Position numbers and translations under genes: made by a program | Source of the DNA: Bradyrhizobium prioriisuperbiae | Lineage (GTDB): Bacteria > Pseudomonadota > Alphaproteobacteria > Rhizobiales > Xanthobacteraceae | Length of the DNA stretch: 64,000 bases | Direction of reading: 5' to 3' | Assembly (NCBI RefSeq): GCF_032397745.1 | Contig: NZ_CP135921.1 | Location: forward strand, 62,001-126,000 | Notes under the pieces: generated by a model | Databases searched by the model: none | What the model was told of the DNA's origin: nothing | The model's input: only the letters and a program-made list of their open reading frames with translations | Shown here: in pieces, positions 26,561 through 34,789 of the stretch | Layout of the letters: each line of letters begins with the position of its first letter | How positions within the stretch are numbered: the first letter of the stretch is position 1

Positions 26561-27010
26561 TCACGCCAGAGCGCGCAGACCGGCCCGCAACATCACGCCG
26601 TCGCTCTGCGCCAGGAGTTGATCGTCGATTTGCCGATGGGTGTCCCGCCAGATCGGCACCGCCGATTGTAACAGCAGCCGCCCCGCTTTGGTCAGCGTCA
26701 ACAGACGCCCACGCCGATCGGCCGGATCGACCGCGGTTTGCACCAGGCCGCGCCGCTCGAGCGGCTTCAGATTGGCCGTCAAGGTGGTGCGATCCATTGC
26801 CAGCAGCGCGGCGACCGAACCGATCGAGGGCGGGATCGCGCGGTTCAGCGATGTCAGCAGCGAAAACTGTCCACTGGTCAGGCCGAGCGGCCGCAGCGCC
26901 TCGTCGAAGCGACGCGCCAGAGTGCGGGCCGCGCGCTGGGCCGCGAGGCACAGGCAGTGGTCGCGGACATGGAGCGTGGTCTCGAAGGAGATCGACTTTG
27001 CGTTTGACAT
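26561..27010 (-). CDS. MarR family transcriptional regulator
   Basis: A 149-residue winged-helix regulator with LGLTSGQFSLLTSLNR, VAALLAMDRTTLTANLKPLERRGLV and the wing DPADRRGRLLTLTKAG. It lies divergent from an MFS transporter across a 94-bp gap that contains a near-perfect palindrome centred on TTGATATCAA, so repression of both directions is likely. A candidate promoter (TTGACA, 17 bp, CATAAA) on its strand places transcription start next to the ATG at 27010, which would make the mRNA leaderless. Confidence 0.9.
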   Translation of the reverse strand: MSNAKSISFETTLHVRDHCLCLAAQRAARTLARRFDEALRPLGLTSGQFSLLTSLNRAIPPSIGSVAALLAMDRTTLTANLKPLERRGLVQTAVDPADRRGRLLTLTKAGRLLLQSAVPIWRDTHRQIDDQLLAQSDGVMLRAGLRALA

Positions 27011-27015
27011 ACCTT

Positions 27016-27044
27016 TTTATGTTGATATCAACGTATTCTGTCAA
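27016..27044 (-). promoter_or_regulatory. marR promoter with embedded palindromic operator
   Basis: On the minus strand TTGACA (27039-27044) and CATAAA (27016-27021) are separated by 17 bp. The spacer holds the palindrome ATGTTGATATCAACGTAT (27019-27036), perfect over its central 12 bp. A MarR dimer bound here would occlude RNA polymerase. Confidence 0.5.
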
Positions 27045-27104
27045 GAGATCGCAGGGAACCATCCTGCGTGCCGGACGGCGCGCCTGCCCGGGAGATCAAT
27101 CATC

Positions 27105-28313
27105 ATGAAACTGCACTATGGATGGGTGATTGTCGCCGTCGGCGCGCTGATGACCTGCGTCGGCATCGGCGCCATGTTCCCGCTCGCGGTGTTCCTGCAG
27201 CCGATATCGACGGACACCGGGTGGAGCCGCGCCGGGATCTCAAGCGCGATGACACTGGATTTTCTGGTGATGGGTGTCGCGGCCTTCGGCTGGGGTGCGC
27301 TCAGCGACCGCATCGGCACACGAATCGTCGTCCTGGCCGGTGCCGTGTTGCTGGGGTTTGGCCTCGTGCTGGCGAGCCGCTCGACCAGCCTGCTGCAGTT
27401 CCAGCTCACCTACGGCGTGCTGGTCGGCGTTGCCGCCGGCGCCTTCTTCGCCCCGATGATCGCGGCAACCACCACCTGGTTCGAGACCCATCGCAGCCTC
27501 GCGGTGTCGCTGGTCTCGGCCGGCCTCGGGGTGGCGCCGATGACAATCTCCCCGTTCGCAAGCTGGCTGGTTTCGGCCTATGACTGGCGCACGGCGCAGC
27601 TGACCATCGGCATCGCCGCATGGATCCTGCTGATCCCGGCCGCGCTGCTGGTGCGACCACCGCCCGCCCCGGCTACTGATACGGCGACAGACGCTGCGAC
27701 CGACACGCCCGCGATGACGGTTTCGAGCGCACTGCGCTCACCGCAATTCCTTGTGCTCGGCCTCACCTTCTTCACCTGCTGCGCGGCGCATTCGGGACCG
27801 ATCTTCCACACCGTGAGCTACGCCATGGTCTGCGGCCTGCCAGCGATGGCTGCCGTCACCATCTACAGTGTCGAAGGACTCGCCGGCCTCGGAGGTCGGC
27901 TGCTGCTCGGCATCCTCGCCGATCGTCTCGGCGTCAAACCGGTGCTGGTCACCGGGCTTTTGGTCCAGGCGCTGGCGGCAGGCAGCTATCTGTTCGTTCG
28001 CGGCCTCGGCGAGTTCTATGCCGTGGCGATGATTTTCGGCCTCGCTTATGGCGGCGTCATGCCGCTGTATGCGGTGCTGGCGCGGGAGTATTTCGGGCCG
28101 CGCATCATGGGCACGCTCTTTGGTGCCGCGGCCATGCTGTCCAGCATCGGCATGGCGCTAGGACCGCTGGTCGGCGGCTGGATCTTCGACAGCTTCAACA
28201 GCTACAGCTGGCTCTATATCAGCTCGTTTGCCATCGGCGTCGGCGCCGCTGGGATCGCACTGGCCTTTCCACCGCAACCGTCGCGGCAGGCCGCCCGTCC
28301 GCAACCGGCCTGA
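27105..28313 (+). CDS. MFS transporter next to MarR
   Basis: A 402-residue, 12-helix major facilitator that opens with MKLHYGWVIVAVGAL. It has WGALSDRIGTR in loop 2-3, a matching GRLLLGILADRLGVKP in loop 8-9 and LAREYFGPRIMGTLFGA, as in oxalate:formate and monocarboxylate-type carriers. It could import a carboxylate or export a toxic compound. Start ATG 27105 with GGGAG upstream; the longer frame from 26640 is antisense to marR and rejected. It is divergent from marR. Confidence 0.9.
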   Translation: MKLHYGWVIVAVGALMTCVGIGAMFPLAVFLQPISTDTGWSRAGISSAMTLDFLVMGVAAFGWGALSDRIGTRIVVLAGAVLLGFGLVLASRSTSLLQFQLTYGVLVGVAAGAFFAPMIAATTTWFETHRSLAVSLVSAGLGVAPMTISPFASWLVSAYDWRTAQLTIGIAAWILLIPAALLVRPPPAPATDTATDAATDTPAMTVSSALRSPQFLVLGLTFFTCCAAHSGPIFHTVSYAMVCGLPAMAAVTIYSVEGLAGLGGRLLLGILADRLGVKPVLVTGLLVQALAAGSYLFVRGLGEFYAVAMIFGLAYGGVMPLYAVLAREYFGPRIMGTLFGAAAMLSSIGMALGPLVGGWIFDSFNSYSWLYISSFAIGVGAAGIALAFPPQPSRQAARPQPA

Positions 28314-28435
28314 TCGCGTGCGTCAGCTCGCCGCATCGGCGCGATCGGCGTTTGCCTAACAGCGAACAGGCGTGCTGGCGACCCGCCATCCCGGAGCAAC
28401 TATAATCCCGGCGATTCGCTGCCGCCGAGAGAGCC

Positions 28436-28720
28436 ATGAACGAAACACTGATTGCCGCCTGCCAGATGTTCCTTGTCCCTGCCACTATTCTGTTCGGGGC
28501 ACTGGGGGTCGCCAACACCCGCGGGCTGAAGCTCTTGGTGTGCTTCATGGGCGTCGCCACCACCGGGCTGTGGCTTTATCGGGTGTGGTTCTGGAGCGGG
28601 CTGTCGATCATGGACCGGCGCGTCGCGCTGGGACTGGCCGGGCTCTATGCCCTGGCTTGGGTGTTCACACTGCTGGTGCAGGTGAAGAACATGGTGGCGC
28701 CGGGTTACGAGCGCCGCTGA
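28436..28720 (+). CDS. Small three-helix membrane protein
   Basis: A 94-residue protein with three hydrophobic segments (about 7-25, 30-50 and 65-85) and few charged residues apart from the loops and the basic tail (GYERR). The start ATG 28436 has a purine-rich GAGAG upstream. No family is recognised. It stands alone between the MFS gene and a small antisense-strand ORF. Confidence 0.65.
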   Translation: MNETLIAACQMFLVPATILFGALGVANTRGLKLLVCFMGVATTGLWLYRVWFWSGLSIMDRRVALGLAGLYALAWVFTLLVQVKNMVAPGYERR

Positions 28721-28829
28721 TCACCACTGCCATCCGGACATCGACGTCTGTTTTCGGACCGATCATGCCGCCCAACACAACGATGGGCGAAGCGACGACG
28801 GTCTGGCCATCATGTCAGGAGAATGGATC

Positions 28830-28943
28830 TCAGGCTTCCGTGCGGCGCTGGCCGGCCGCGTTCTGGAACGAGTCATAGGCATGAGCGAGGAAAATGCCTG
28901 CGCTCAGCAGGCCACAGCACATGGCAACAATCTGCAGCATCAT
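28830..28943 (-). CDS. 37-residue membrane miniprotein
   Basis: This ORF is below usual length cut-offs but is well supported. ATG 28943 has GAAGGA at the right distance, and the 37 residues begin MMLQIVAMCCGLLSAGIF, form one membrane helix and end in a short polar tail (SFQNAAGQRRTEA). Its type (MLQIVA..CGLLSAGIFLAHA) recalls short hypothetical proteins of Bradyrhizobium as I remember them. No function is known. Confidence 0.5.
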   Translation of the reverse strand: MMLQIVAMCCGLLSAGIFLAHAYDSFQNAAGQRRTEA

Positions 28944-29449
28944 AACGGTCCTTCAAGCCCAGCCCCGGGCCCAGCTACGTCTCCGAGCCTCATCCGATTG
29001 CGAACCGGTATTGCCCTGAGTGCATGACCACGTAACGGTACGCAGCCCCGCACAGTCAACGAGAGTCGTTTGACCACCGATGCATTCCCGTCGCAGTGTC
29101 GCATTCCTGCAACGAACCGGGATCAATTGCGCCAACGGCGAGGCAGGAATCCGCCGCAAAGCCGGCCGGCCATGCATCGCCAATCCGATTGTGGACACGG
29201 TTAGCGTTAATGCTTTTCGTCGGGCGAGATATCGATGCCGCCCGTCCTCGGCGCACCGCCGACTCAGTTGCCCACTGCGGGGACCCTCCCGGTAAGGTTG
29301 ATCGGTGAGGTTAAAACCCGACTTTGGATGCCAATTTTTGCGGTCCTGCTAACGCTGACCGGGTTCCGCGCCGTTGCCGTCGACCCCAGGAATCAACGGT
29401 GACGCGTGCGGAACAGGGGCCGCCGGAGCTGCTGCTACGGCGGCCCCAC
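28944..29449. other. Intergenic region without a recognisable gene
   Basis: Only short, compositionally implausible frames occur here. The stretch follows a small-gene area and precedes the two decayed genes at 29450-30481, so it may be eroded coding DNA. Confidence 0.4.
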
Positions 29450-29815
29450 TTATCTTGAGGGCGACGCCATGCGGACAACAGGCCGCAGAATAGCCTCGGT
29501 GAGTTTCGGCGTGACCACCCGGACCATCAGGAACAGCAGCAACCCGGCAGGCCCGGCCAGGGAGGTCAGGAGCAGGCAGGGCACGATCACGATCGGCGCA
29601 ACACGAAGCTGGGCGCTCTCGTGCACGATCCAGGCGCCGACAAACAGATCGAACGCCAGATAGTGCAGCCAGCCGGCGACCAGCAACACGTCGCTGGCGA
29701 ACAGGACGCGGATCTGGATCTGCTCGATCGAGCCGAATCCACCCCGGGCGTGCTGCCCCACCCTCCGGCAAGCAGGATGACGTAGGCGGCCGCCAGCAGA
29801 CCCGGAATGATCACG
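29450..29815 (-). pseudogene. Remnant of an ABA4/DUF4281-like membrane protein
   Basis: On the minus strand one frame reads VIIPGLLAAAYVILLAGG and the next continues GFGSIEQIQIRVLFASD, VAGWLHYLAFDLFVGAW and PCLLLTSLAGPAGLLLF, the pattern of the ABA4-like DUF4281 family. The two frames join if one base is added to the C-run at 29743-29746, so there is a one-base frameshift. The normal first helix and start are missing: similarity ends at about 29815, where a histidine kinase fragment begins in the other direction. Confidence 0.6.
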
Positions 29816-30481
29816 GTCGCGACCCGCTTTGTCGAGGAACGCACCAATATGCTGGCGGCGATTTCCCATGACCTGCGCACGCCGCTGACGCGGCTGCGGT
29901 TGATGGCGGAATATGTTCGCGACGACGAGCAGCGCAGCGAAGTGTTGTCGGATATCTCCGAGATGGAGACCATGATCAAGTCCTCGCTGGCGTTCGGCAG
30001 CGCGGAAGCCCGGCGCGAGCCGTATAGCATGGTCGATATTGCCTCGCTGCTGATCAGCCTATGCGATAATTTTTCCGACATGGGACACGATGTCGGCTAT
30101 CAGGGCGCCGACCATGCCCAGCTGTCGTGCCAGCCGGTGGCGATGCGCCGCGCACTCACCAACCTGATCGACAACGGCCAGCGTTATGGCGAGCGGGTGA
30201 ACGTGCGGCTGCAAAACGAAACGCAAGCCATCGTCATCGTCATTCAGGATGTCGGCCCCGGCATCGCGCCGGACCAGGTCGAACGCGCCTTCGCGCCGTT
30301 CCAGCGCCTCGATAGTTCGCGCAATCGCTCGACCGGCGGCACCGGATTGGGATTGGCCATCGCGCGTGACGTGATCCGCGGCCACGGCGGCGAGATCACA
30401 CTTGCGCCTGCGGAAACGCCGCCCGGTCTGCTGGTCACCGTGCGGCTGCCGAAACCGACCATTGATACGAAGCTGCGATAG
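29807..30481 (+). pseudogene. Truncated sensor histidine kinase (catalytic part only)
   Basis: The 224-residue frame encodes HisKA with the H-box LAAISHDLRTPLTRLRL (H21) and an HATPase with NLIDNGQRYG, DVGPGI and GTGLGLAIARDVI. The membrane sensor and HAMP segment that must precede FVEERTNML in EnvZ-like kinases are absent, and the ATG at 29807 lies inside the ABA4-like remnant. It is therefore the 3' end of a broken gene. A soluble kinase domain could still be made, but no partner response regulator is adjacent. Confidence 0.7.
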
Positions 30482-30509
30482 CGGTCGAGACAACGGCCAC
30501 GAGTCGCTA

Positions 30510-30731
30510 TCACATCGCGCCCTTCAGCCGGCACGCAGTGGAGCAGGTCGCGGTGTTGCCGTTTTCGCAGATCTTGCAGGTTCGCACGCACTGATCGAAC
30601 TCGCGCGGACGGGGACGGCCGGTGGCGCCGGTGGTGCATTGCTTGATCGCGTCAGCCGTTTCTGTGTCGCGCTCGCAAGCCGCGAGTGAGAACGCCAACA
30701 CCACCATCAGCACGGCTGCCAAGCAGCGCAT
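30510..30731 (-). CDS. Small cysteine-rich lipoprotein
   Basis: A 73-residue protein. A signal peptide with a lipobox (VLAFSLAAC, Cys about 18) precedes a short mature domain with six further cysteines (KQC, DQCVRTCKIC, ATCSTAC), which could form disulfides or hold a metal in the periplasm. ATG 30731 has GGAGGG just upstream, much better than the longer frame from 30770. No family is recognised. Confidence 0.7.
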   Translation of the reverse strand: MRCLAAVLMVVLAFSLAACERDTETADAIKQCTTGATGRPRPREFDQCVRTCKICENGNTATCSTACRLKGAM

Positions 30732-31028
30732 TGTCCCTCCGCACGGATTGGGCTCGCCAGGGATACGCACGGTCCCAATCCCCGACGCAGCAGCCAGAAT
30801 CGGATTCCGGGCCCCCGTCCGGGCTTTTCTGTGACATTGGAGGCAAAAAGTGGTTCGAAAGCCGTAAAAACCTGCGTTCTTATTGTAGCAAACTACTGCT
30901 TAAATGCCGTCTGAAGGCCGCTAGCGCCGGAGAGATCTCGTCCGAACTTGAATGCCAGGCGAAAACAGGTATTCACGCGCCGGATCGTGCACGCGATCTG
31001 AATCGAAAGTCGTGATTAAGAGTTCGCT

Positions 31029-31250
31029 ATGAAAAAACATGATGTTGAAGTGTTCCGCCAAGCTGTTGCCCTCGCCGCGTCGGGCGAGCACTCCGACTGG
31101 AAGAGCATTCAGGCCAAGCTTGTGGAAAAAGGTTATCGCCGGGCGCCGGATCTGCTCGACGGCCACAAGATCCGGGCCATCATCGATGCGCAATGCGACA
31201 TCGGCCGCGCGTCCAAGAAAACCGATAAGAAAGCCGACAAGAAGCACTGA
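31029..31250 (+). CDS. Small basic hypothetical protein
   Basis: A 73-residue, helix-rich protein with a Lys-rich tail (SKKTDKKADKKH). The core KHDVEVFRQAVALAASGEHSDWKSIQAKLVEKGYRRAPDLL looks like a small folded helical unit. ATG 31029 starts the frame. No function is known. It stands alone, convergent with the cupin gene. Confidence 0.7.
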   Translation: MKKHDVEVFRQAVALAASGEHSDWKSIQAKLVEKGYRRAPDLLDGHKIRAIIDAQCDIGRASKKTDKKADKKH

Positions 31251-31272
31251 AGAACCACAGGCGTCGCAGCGC

Positions 31273-31800
31273 TCAATAGTTGCGCCGCCAGAGTTCGACC
31301 AGGGCGCCGCCGGCGCCGAACAACGGATCGGCGCCCGGCAGCGGCACCTCCGGGATCGTACGCAAAGCAGCTTTGTGATTCTCCGGCGCTGGCCGGGTGA
31401 CCTGCATCGTCGGCCCTGGCGGATAGGCACCGACCACCACGAAGTCGTCGCTCGCGGTCAGGCATTGATGTCCGGTGCCGGCCGGCAAGATCACCGCATC
31501 ACCGGCCGCGATATCGATCGCCGCGCCGTGGTTACCGCCGAACTGCACCCGTGCACGTCCCCGCGCAACGCCAAGCACCTCATGAACCGTCGCATGATAG
31601 TGCAGGAAATCATAAATGCCGTTGCGCCACATCGCGCCCCAGCCATTGCCGCCGAACAATTTCTCGATGGTTTCTTCCGGAGATGACGAGCCCATTTCGA
31701 TCGCGCGGCGATACGCCAGCATCGGCAGCGGATTGTTCGGCACCAGACCGTCGTCGGTGAAGACATAGGTCGTCGGCCTGATGTTACGTGTCGCGCTCAT
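31273..31800 (-). CDS. Cupin domain protein
   Basis: A 175-residue single-domain cupin with the metal-site motifs DFLHYHATVHEVLGVARGRARVQFGG (HxH, then E/H) and GDAVILPAGTGHQCL (His). It resembles the 'cupin domain / YML079w-like' proteins related to plant storage proteins. A metal-dependent sugar or small-molecule isomerase or oxygenase is possible, but the substrate is unknown. Start ATG 31800. Confidence 0.85.
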   Translation of the reverse strand: MSATRNIRPTTYVFTDDGLVPNNPLPMLAYRRAIEMGSSSPEETIEKLFGGNGWGAMWRNGIYDFLHYHATVHEVLGVARGRARVQFGGNHGAAIDIAAGDAVILPAGTGHQCLTASDDFVVVGAYPPGPTMQVTRPAPENHKAALRTIPEVPLPGADPLFGAGGALVELWRRNY

Positions 31801-31992
31801 GCGAAAGTCCTGTCCGATCTACACGACAACAGACATGGCGCCCGATTCGTTCCCGCCGGCCTGGAACCATGAAGAAGGCCGCTGCGTCCTCTTGACGCGA
31901 TGACGGGCGAGCTCAGTGCAGCAAATGCACGCGATCACAATGCATCTGTTATAAATGACTGCGACACTCATCGCACTTTTTCTCGGGGCGGC

Positions 31993-32271
31993 ATGCGAGC
32001 GATACGAATACTTCTTATCATCCTTGTCGTGATGCTGAGTTTCCTCGTCATCACTCTCAATCGGCTGCAACTGGCGCCGGGTAACCTGCAGATCGCGGGT
32101 TATCTCGTGTGCTTGGTCAATGCGGCGATCGCCATCATGGCGATGCCGAGTTTGGCCTGGGGCGCCTATCTCGTCATCAGCGTCGGTTGCATGGGCCTGT
32201 TCGCCGAGCCGACACCGATAACCGCCGCCTGGACGCTTGGTGCCAGGTTGCTCGATTATCTGGCCCGATAA
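31993..32271 (+). CDS. Small membrane protein
   Basis: A 92-residue protein with three hydrophobic helices (about 3-23, 32-50 and 54-75). ATG 31993 (MRAIRILLIILVVML) fits better than the longer frame from 31900, whose first 31 residues are polar and of low quality. No family is recognised. Confidence 0.55.
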   Translation: MRAIRILLIILVVMLSFLVITLNRLQLAPGNLQIAGYLVCLVNAAIAIMAMPSLAWGAYLVISVGCMGLFAEPTPITAAWTLGARLLDYLAR

Positions 32272-32283
32272 CACATGCCGCGT

Positions 32284-32610
32284 TCAATCGATCGGCACCA
32301 GATAAGCGATCGGCAAATCCGGAGAGGCGCGGTTGCGCAGCGTCGCCTGCAACTCATCGACGGTATCGCCATCAGCCGGCCCGACGCGCAATTTGGCCCG
32401 GCCGTTCCATAGCGGCACGCCGCCCGACGTCAGCCGTCGCAGTTCGTCGAGCAGCCAGCTCTCGCCCTGCAGTTCGCGCGCCTCGCACGCCGAGTGCGCT
32501 TCGAAGGCAAGGATCGGTTTCTGATCAATCTCGAGCACGAATAATTTCGGCGCCGCCACGAAGCGTGGCGGACGCTTTGCAGGCAGCCGCTTGGGGTCCT
32601 CGATCGTCAT
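32284..32610 (-). CDS. Hypothetical protein
   Basis: A 108-residue soluble protein (MTIEDPKRLPAKRPPRF...). It alternates short strands with charged turns (KLFVLEIDQKPILAFEAHSACEARELQ, LWNGRAKLRVGPADG). ATG 32610 is favoured over the longer frame from 32667, which runs into the next gene. I do not recognise a family. Confidence 0.6.
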   Translation of the reverse strand: MTIEDPKRLPAKRPPRFVAAPKLFVLEIDQKPILAFEAHSACEARELQGESWLLDELRRLTSGGVPLWNGRAKLRVGPADGDTVDELQATLRNRASPDLPIAYLVPID

Positions 32611-32623
32611 GTCGGCGGTCGAC

Positions 32624-32812
32624 CTATTTCGGCGGCTGCAGCGCTTTGCTTCTGACCCAAGCCTCAACCTGATCCGGTGTCAGCGGCCGTTTGCGCGTTG
32701 CCGGTGCGGCAGGACGCGGCATCTGCTCCGGGCGAACACGGAGACCCTGCCCTTGAGAGGAGTAACAGCTGTCTGTCGTGCGCGGATTTTTATCTTCTGA
32801 TTGATTGGTCAT
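32624..32812 (-). CDS. Small polar hypothetical protein
   Basis: A 62-residue, Pro- and Gln-rich protein, probably unstructured at the N-terminus, with a short helical C-terminus (LTPDQVEAWVRSKALQPPK). It is just upstream of the preceding hypothetical gene on the same strand. Weakly supported. Confidence 0.45.
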   Translation of the reverse strand: MTNQSEDKNPRTTDSCYSSQGQGLRVRPEQMPRPAAPATRKRPLTPDQVEAWVRSKALQPPK

Positions 32813-33035
32813 GTCCCGGCCCTTCTGGCTGAACCCGCCCGATTGCCGGAGAGCATACCATGGATCCCGCCCCGCGCACGATATAAGATATTGATTTTAT
32901 TGATATTATTACTCAAATGGCAACATTCGACATTTAAAGGGAACTTACGCCAGCAATGTGAATTGAGTAGTTTACTCATTCAGCGGTCTTTGAGCGTTTT
33001 TCCTCCAACGGCCTTGGAAACCGGAGCTTGATGCC

Positions 33036-33281
33036 ATGAACGACCTCCGCGGAGAGCGACTGCAAATCATGCTTTCACCGGAAGAATTGTCCGTTATCGA
33101 CGATTTCCGCTTTCAACACCGGATGCCGACCCGCGCTGCGGCGGTTCGCGAGCTGCTCAAGCTCGGCCTCGCCTCCACGGAGAGCAAGACGGGTTCCGGC
33201 TTGAAGTCGAGCAGCTACGGCGTTTTCAGCCGCGGGCCTGATGGCCATCGCGACAGCAACGGCGGCACTGAGAATGAGTGA
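33036..33281 (+). CDS. Ribbon-helix-helix (CopG-like) protein
   Basis: An 81-residue protein with the pattern of a ribbon-helix-helix DNA-binding fold: strand RLQIMLSPEELSVIDDFRFQHRMPTRAAAVRELLKLGL, followed by a disordered tail. Antitoxins and small plasmid or phage repressors share the fold, but no toxin gene is adjacent. The AT-rich 220-bp region before it probably carries its promoter. Confidence 0.7.
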   Translation: MNDLRGERLQIMLSPEELSVIDDFRFQHRMPTRAAAVRELLKLGLASTESKTGSGLKSSSYGVFSRGPDGHRDSNGGTENE

Positions 33282-33360
33282 TAATGAGTGACGAGCAGAA
33301 CGACGCTGCTGGGAGCCGTCACTGGCTTCTCTCGATCCACGTTCGTACGGGCATCACCAC

Positions 33361-34062
33361 CTAGGGCGCGAGGTATTGCAGCAGCTTGGGGTCGTCGCGC
33401 ACGGCTTGCGCGGGCCCCGAAAGCGCCACACGGCCGCGATCGAGCACATAAGCCTGATTGGCGACCCGCAGCGCCAGATCGAGATGCTGCTCGACGATCA
33501 CGACCGCAATGTCCTTCGCGAGTTCGATCAGCCGCTCGGTAATTTCCTCGATCACGCCGATCCACACGCCTTCAGTGGGCTCGTCCAGCAGCAGCACCTT
33601 GGGATCGGACAACAGCGCGCGGGCAACCGCCAGCATCTTGCGCTCACCGCCGGACAGCGTACCTGCGGCCTGGTTCAAACGTTGGCCGAGCTTCGGAAAG
33701 ATCTGCATCACCCGGTCGAGTGCACCGCTGTCGCGGTTGGTCAGCATTCCCACCGCAAGATTGTCACGCACCGACAGGCGCGCGAACACCGCGTGTTCCT
33801 GCGGCACGTAGCCAACCCCCATCCGGATGCGCTGCTCGGTCGGCAGCCGGCCCATATCGCGGGCATCGAGGCTCACCGCACCGCCACGCAACGGCAGCTC
33901 GCCAACAATCGCCTTCATCAGCGTGGTCTTGCCGGCGCCGTTGCGGCCGAGAATGGCGACACCGCCGCGCCACGGCACGCTCATCGAGACGCCGAACAGC
34001 ACCTGGCTGCGGCCGTAACCGGCGTCGAGATTCTGAACGTCGAGGAATTTATCGTCAAGCAC
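33361..34062 (-). CDS. livF: Branched-chain-type ABC transporter ATP-binding protein LivF
   Basis: A 233-residue ATPase with Walker A GRNGAGKTT, signature LSGGERKM, Walker B VLLLDEPTEG and H-loop EQH. It is the second ATPase of a hydrophobic-amino-acid/amide uptake (HAAT) system. The start overlaps the livG stop by 8 bp, so the two are coupled. The order on this strand is amidase, permease, binding protein, permease, ATPase, ATPase. The amide-type binding protein and amidase argue for amide or urea-like substrates rather than leucine. Confidence 0.9.
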   Translation of the reverse strand: MLDDKFLDVQNLDAGYGRSQVLFGVSMSVPWRGGVAILGRNGAGKTTLMKAIVGELPLRGGAVSLDARDMGRLPTEQRIRMGVGYVPQEHAVFARLSVRDNLAVGMLTNRDSGALDRVMQIFPKLGQRLNQAAGTLSGGERKMLAVARALLSDPKVLLLDEPTEGVWIGVIEEITERLIELAKDIAVVIVEQHLDLALRVANQAYVLDRGRVALSGPAQAVRDDPKLLQYLAP

Positions 34063-34789
34063 GGCGCAGATAAACCTCGTGGACCTTCTGGCTGGACTGG
34101 ATCTGCTGCACCGACCCGGTGTCGAGCACGCTGCCCTGGTCCAGCACGGTGAGGCGATCGCAGATGTCGCGAATGAAATCGAGATCGTGTTCGACGATCA
34201 CCAGCGAGCAACGCGCCTTGATCGGCTGCAACAATTCGCCGGTGACGCGGCGCTCCTCCAGGCTCATGCCCCCGGTCGGCTCGTCCAGCAGCAGCAGTTT
34301 CGGCTCCGCCGCCAGCGCCATCGCGATCTCCAGCCATTGCTGCTGGCCATGGGAGAGTGCGGACGCCGGATCGTCGGCGCGATCGGCCAGGCGAAATTGT
34401 TCAAGCATCGCCATGACGCGATCGTGCAGCGCCCCGCGGCTGCGCGAAAAGATCAATCCAACGAGCGAGGTCTTCGCCTGCAGCGCCAGCAGAATGTTGT
34501 CGTAGAGGGTCAACGCCGGCAGCACGCTGGTGATCTGGAATTTGAGACTCATGCCGGCACGGGCCCGCTCGGCCGGCGATACGCCGGTGATGTCGGCACC
34601 CGCGAAGCTGATCGTGCCCTTCGTCGGCACCTCGGCGCCGGCCACGCATTTCATCAGCGTGCTCTTGCCGGAGCCGTTCGGCCCGATCAAACCATGGAAT
34701 TCGTTTTCGGCGACCGTGAGCGCGGCACCGTTCAGAGCAGTCAGCTTGCCAAAGGTTTTGACGATGCCCTGGGCTTCAAGCAGCGCCAT
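34055..34789 (-). CDS. livG: Branched-chain-type ABC transporter ATP-binding protein LivG
   Basis: A 244-residue ATPase with Walker A GPNGSGKST, a signature of the form LSHGQQQW and Walker B LLLLDEPTGGM, which is the LivG/UrtD type (SHGQ signature). It pairs with LivF to energise the LivHM permease. Its start overlaps the livM stop by 14 bp. Confidence 0.9.
   Translation of the reverse strand: MALLEAQGIVKTFGKLTALNGAALTVAENEFHGLIGPNGSGKSTLMKCVAGAEVPTKGTISFAGADITGVSPAERARAGMSLKFQITSVLPALTLYDNILLALQAKTSLVGLIFSRSRGALHDRVMAMLEQFRLADRADDPASALSHGQQQWLEIAMALAAEPKLLLLDEPTGGMSLEERRVTGELLQPIKARCSLVIVEHDLDFIRDICDRLTVLDQGSVLDTGSVQQIQSSQKVHEVYLRRA

Noticed and set aside
28944..29449. Several 60-80 residue frames on both strands
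   Set aside because: No ribosome site, no recognisable pattern, and composition like translated non-coding DNA.
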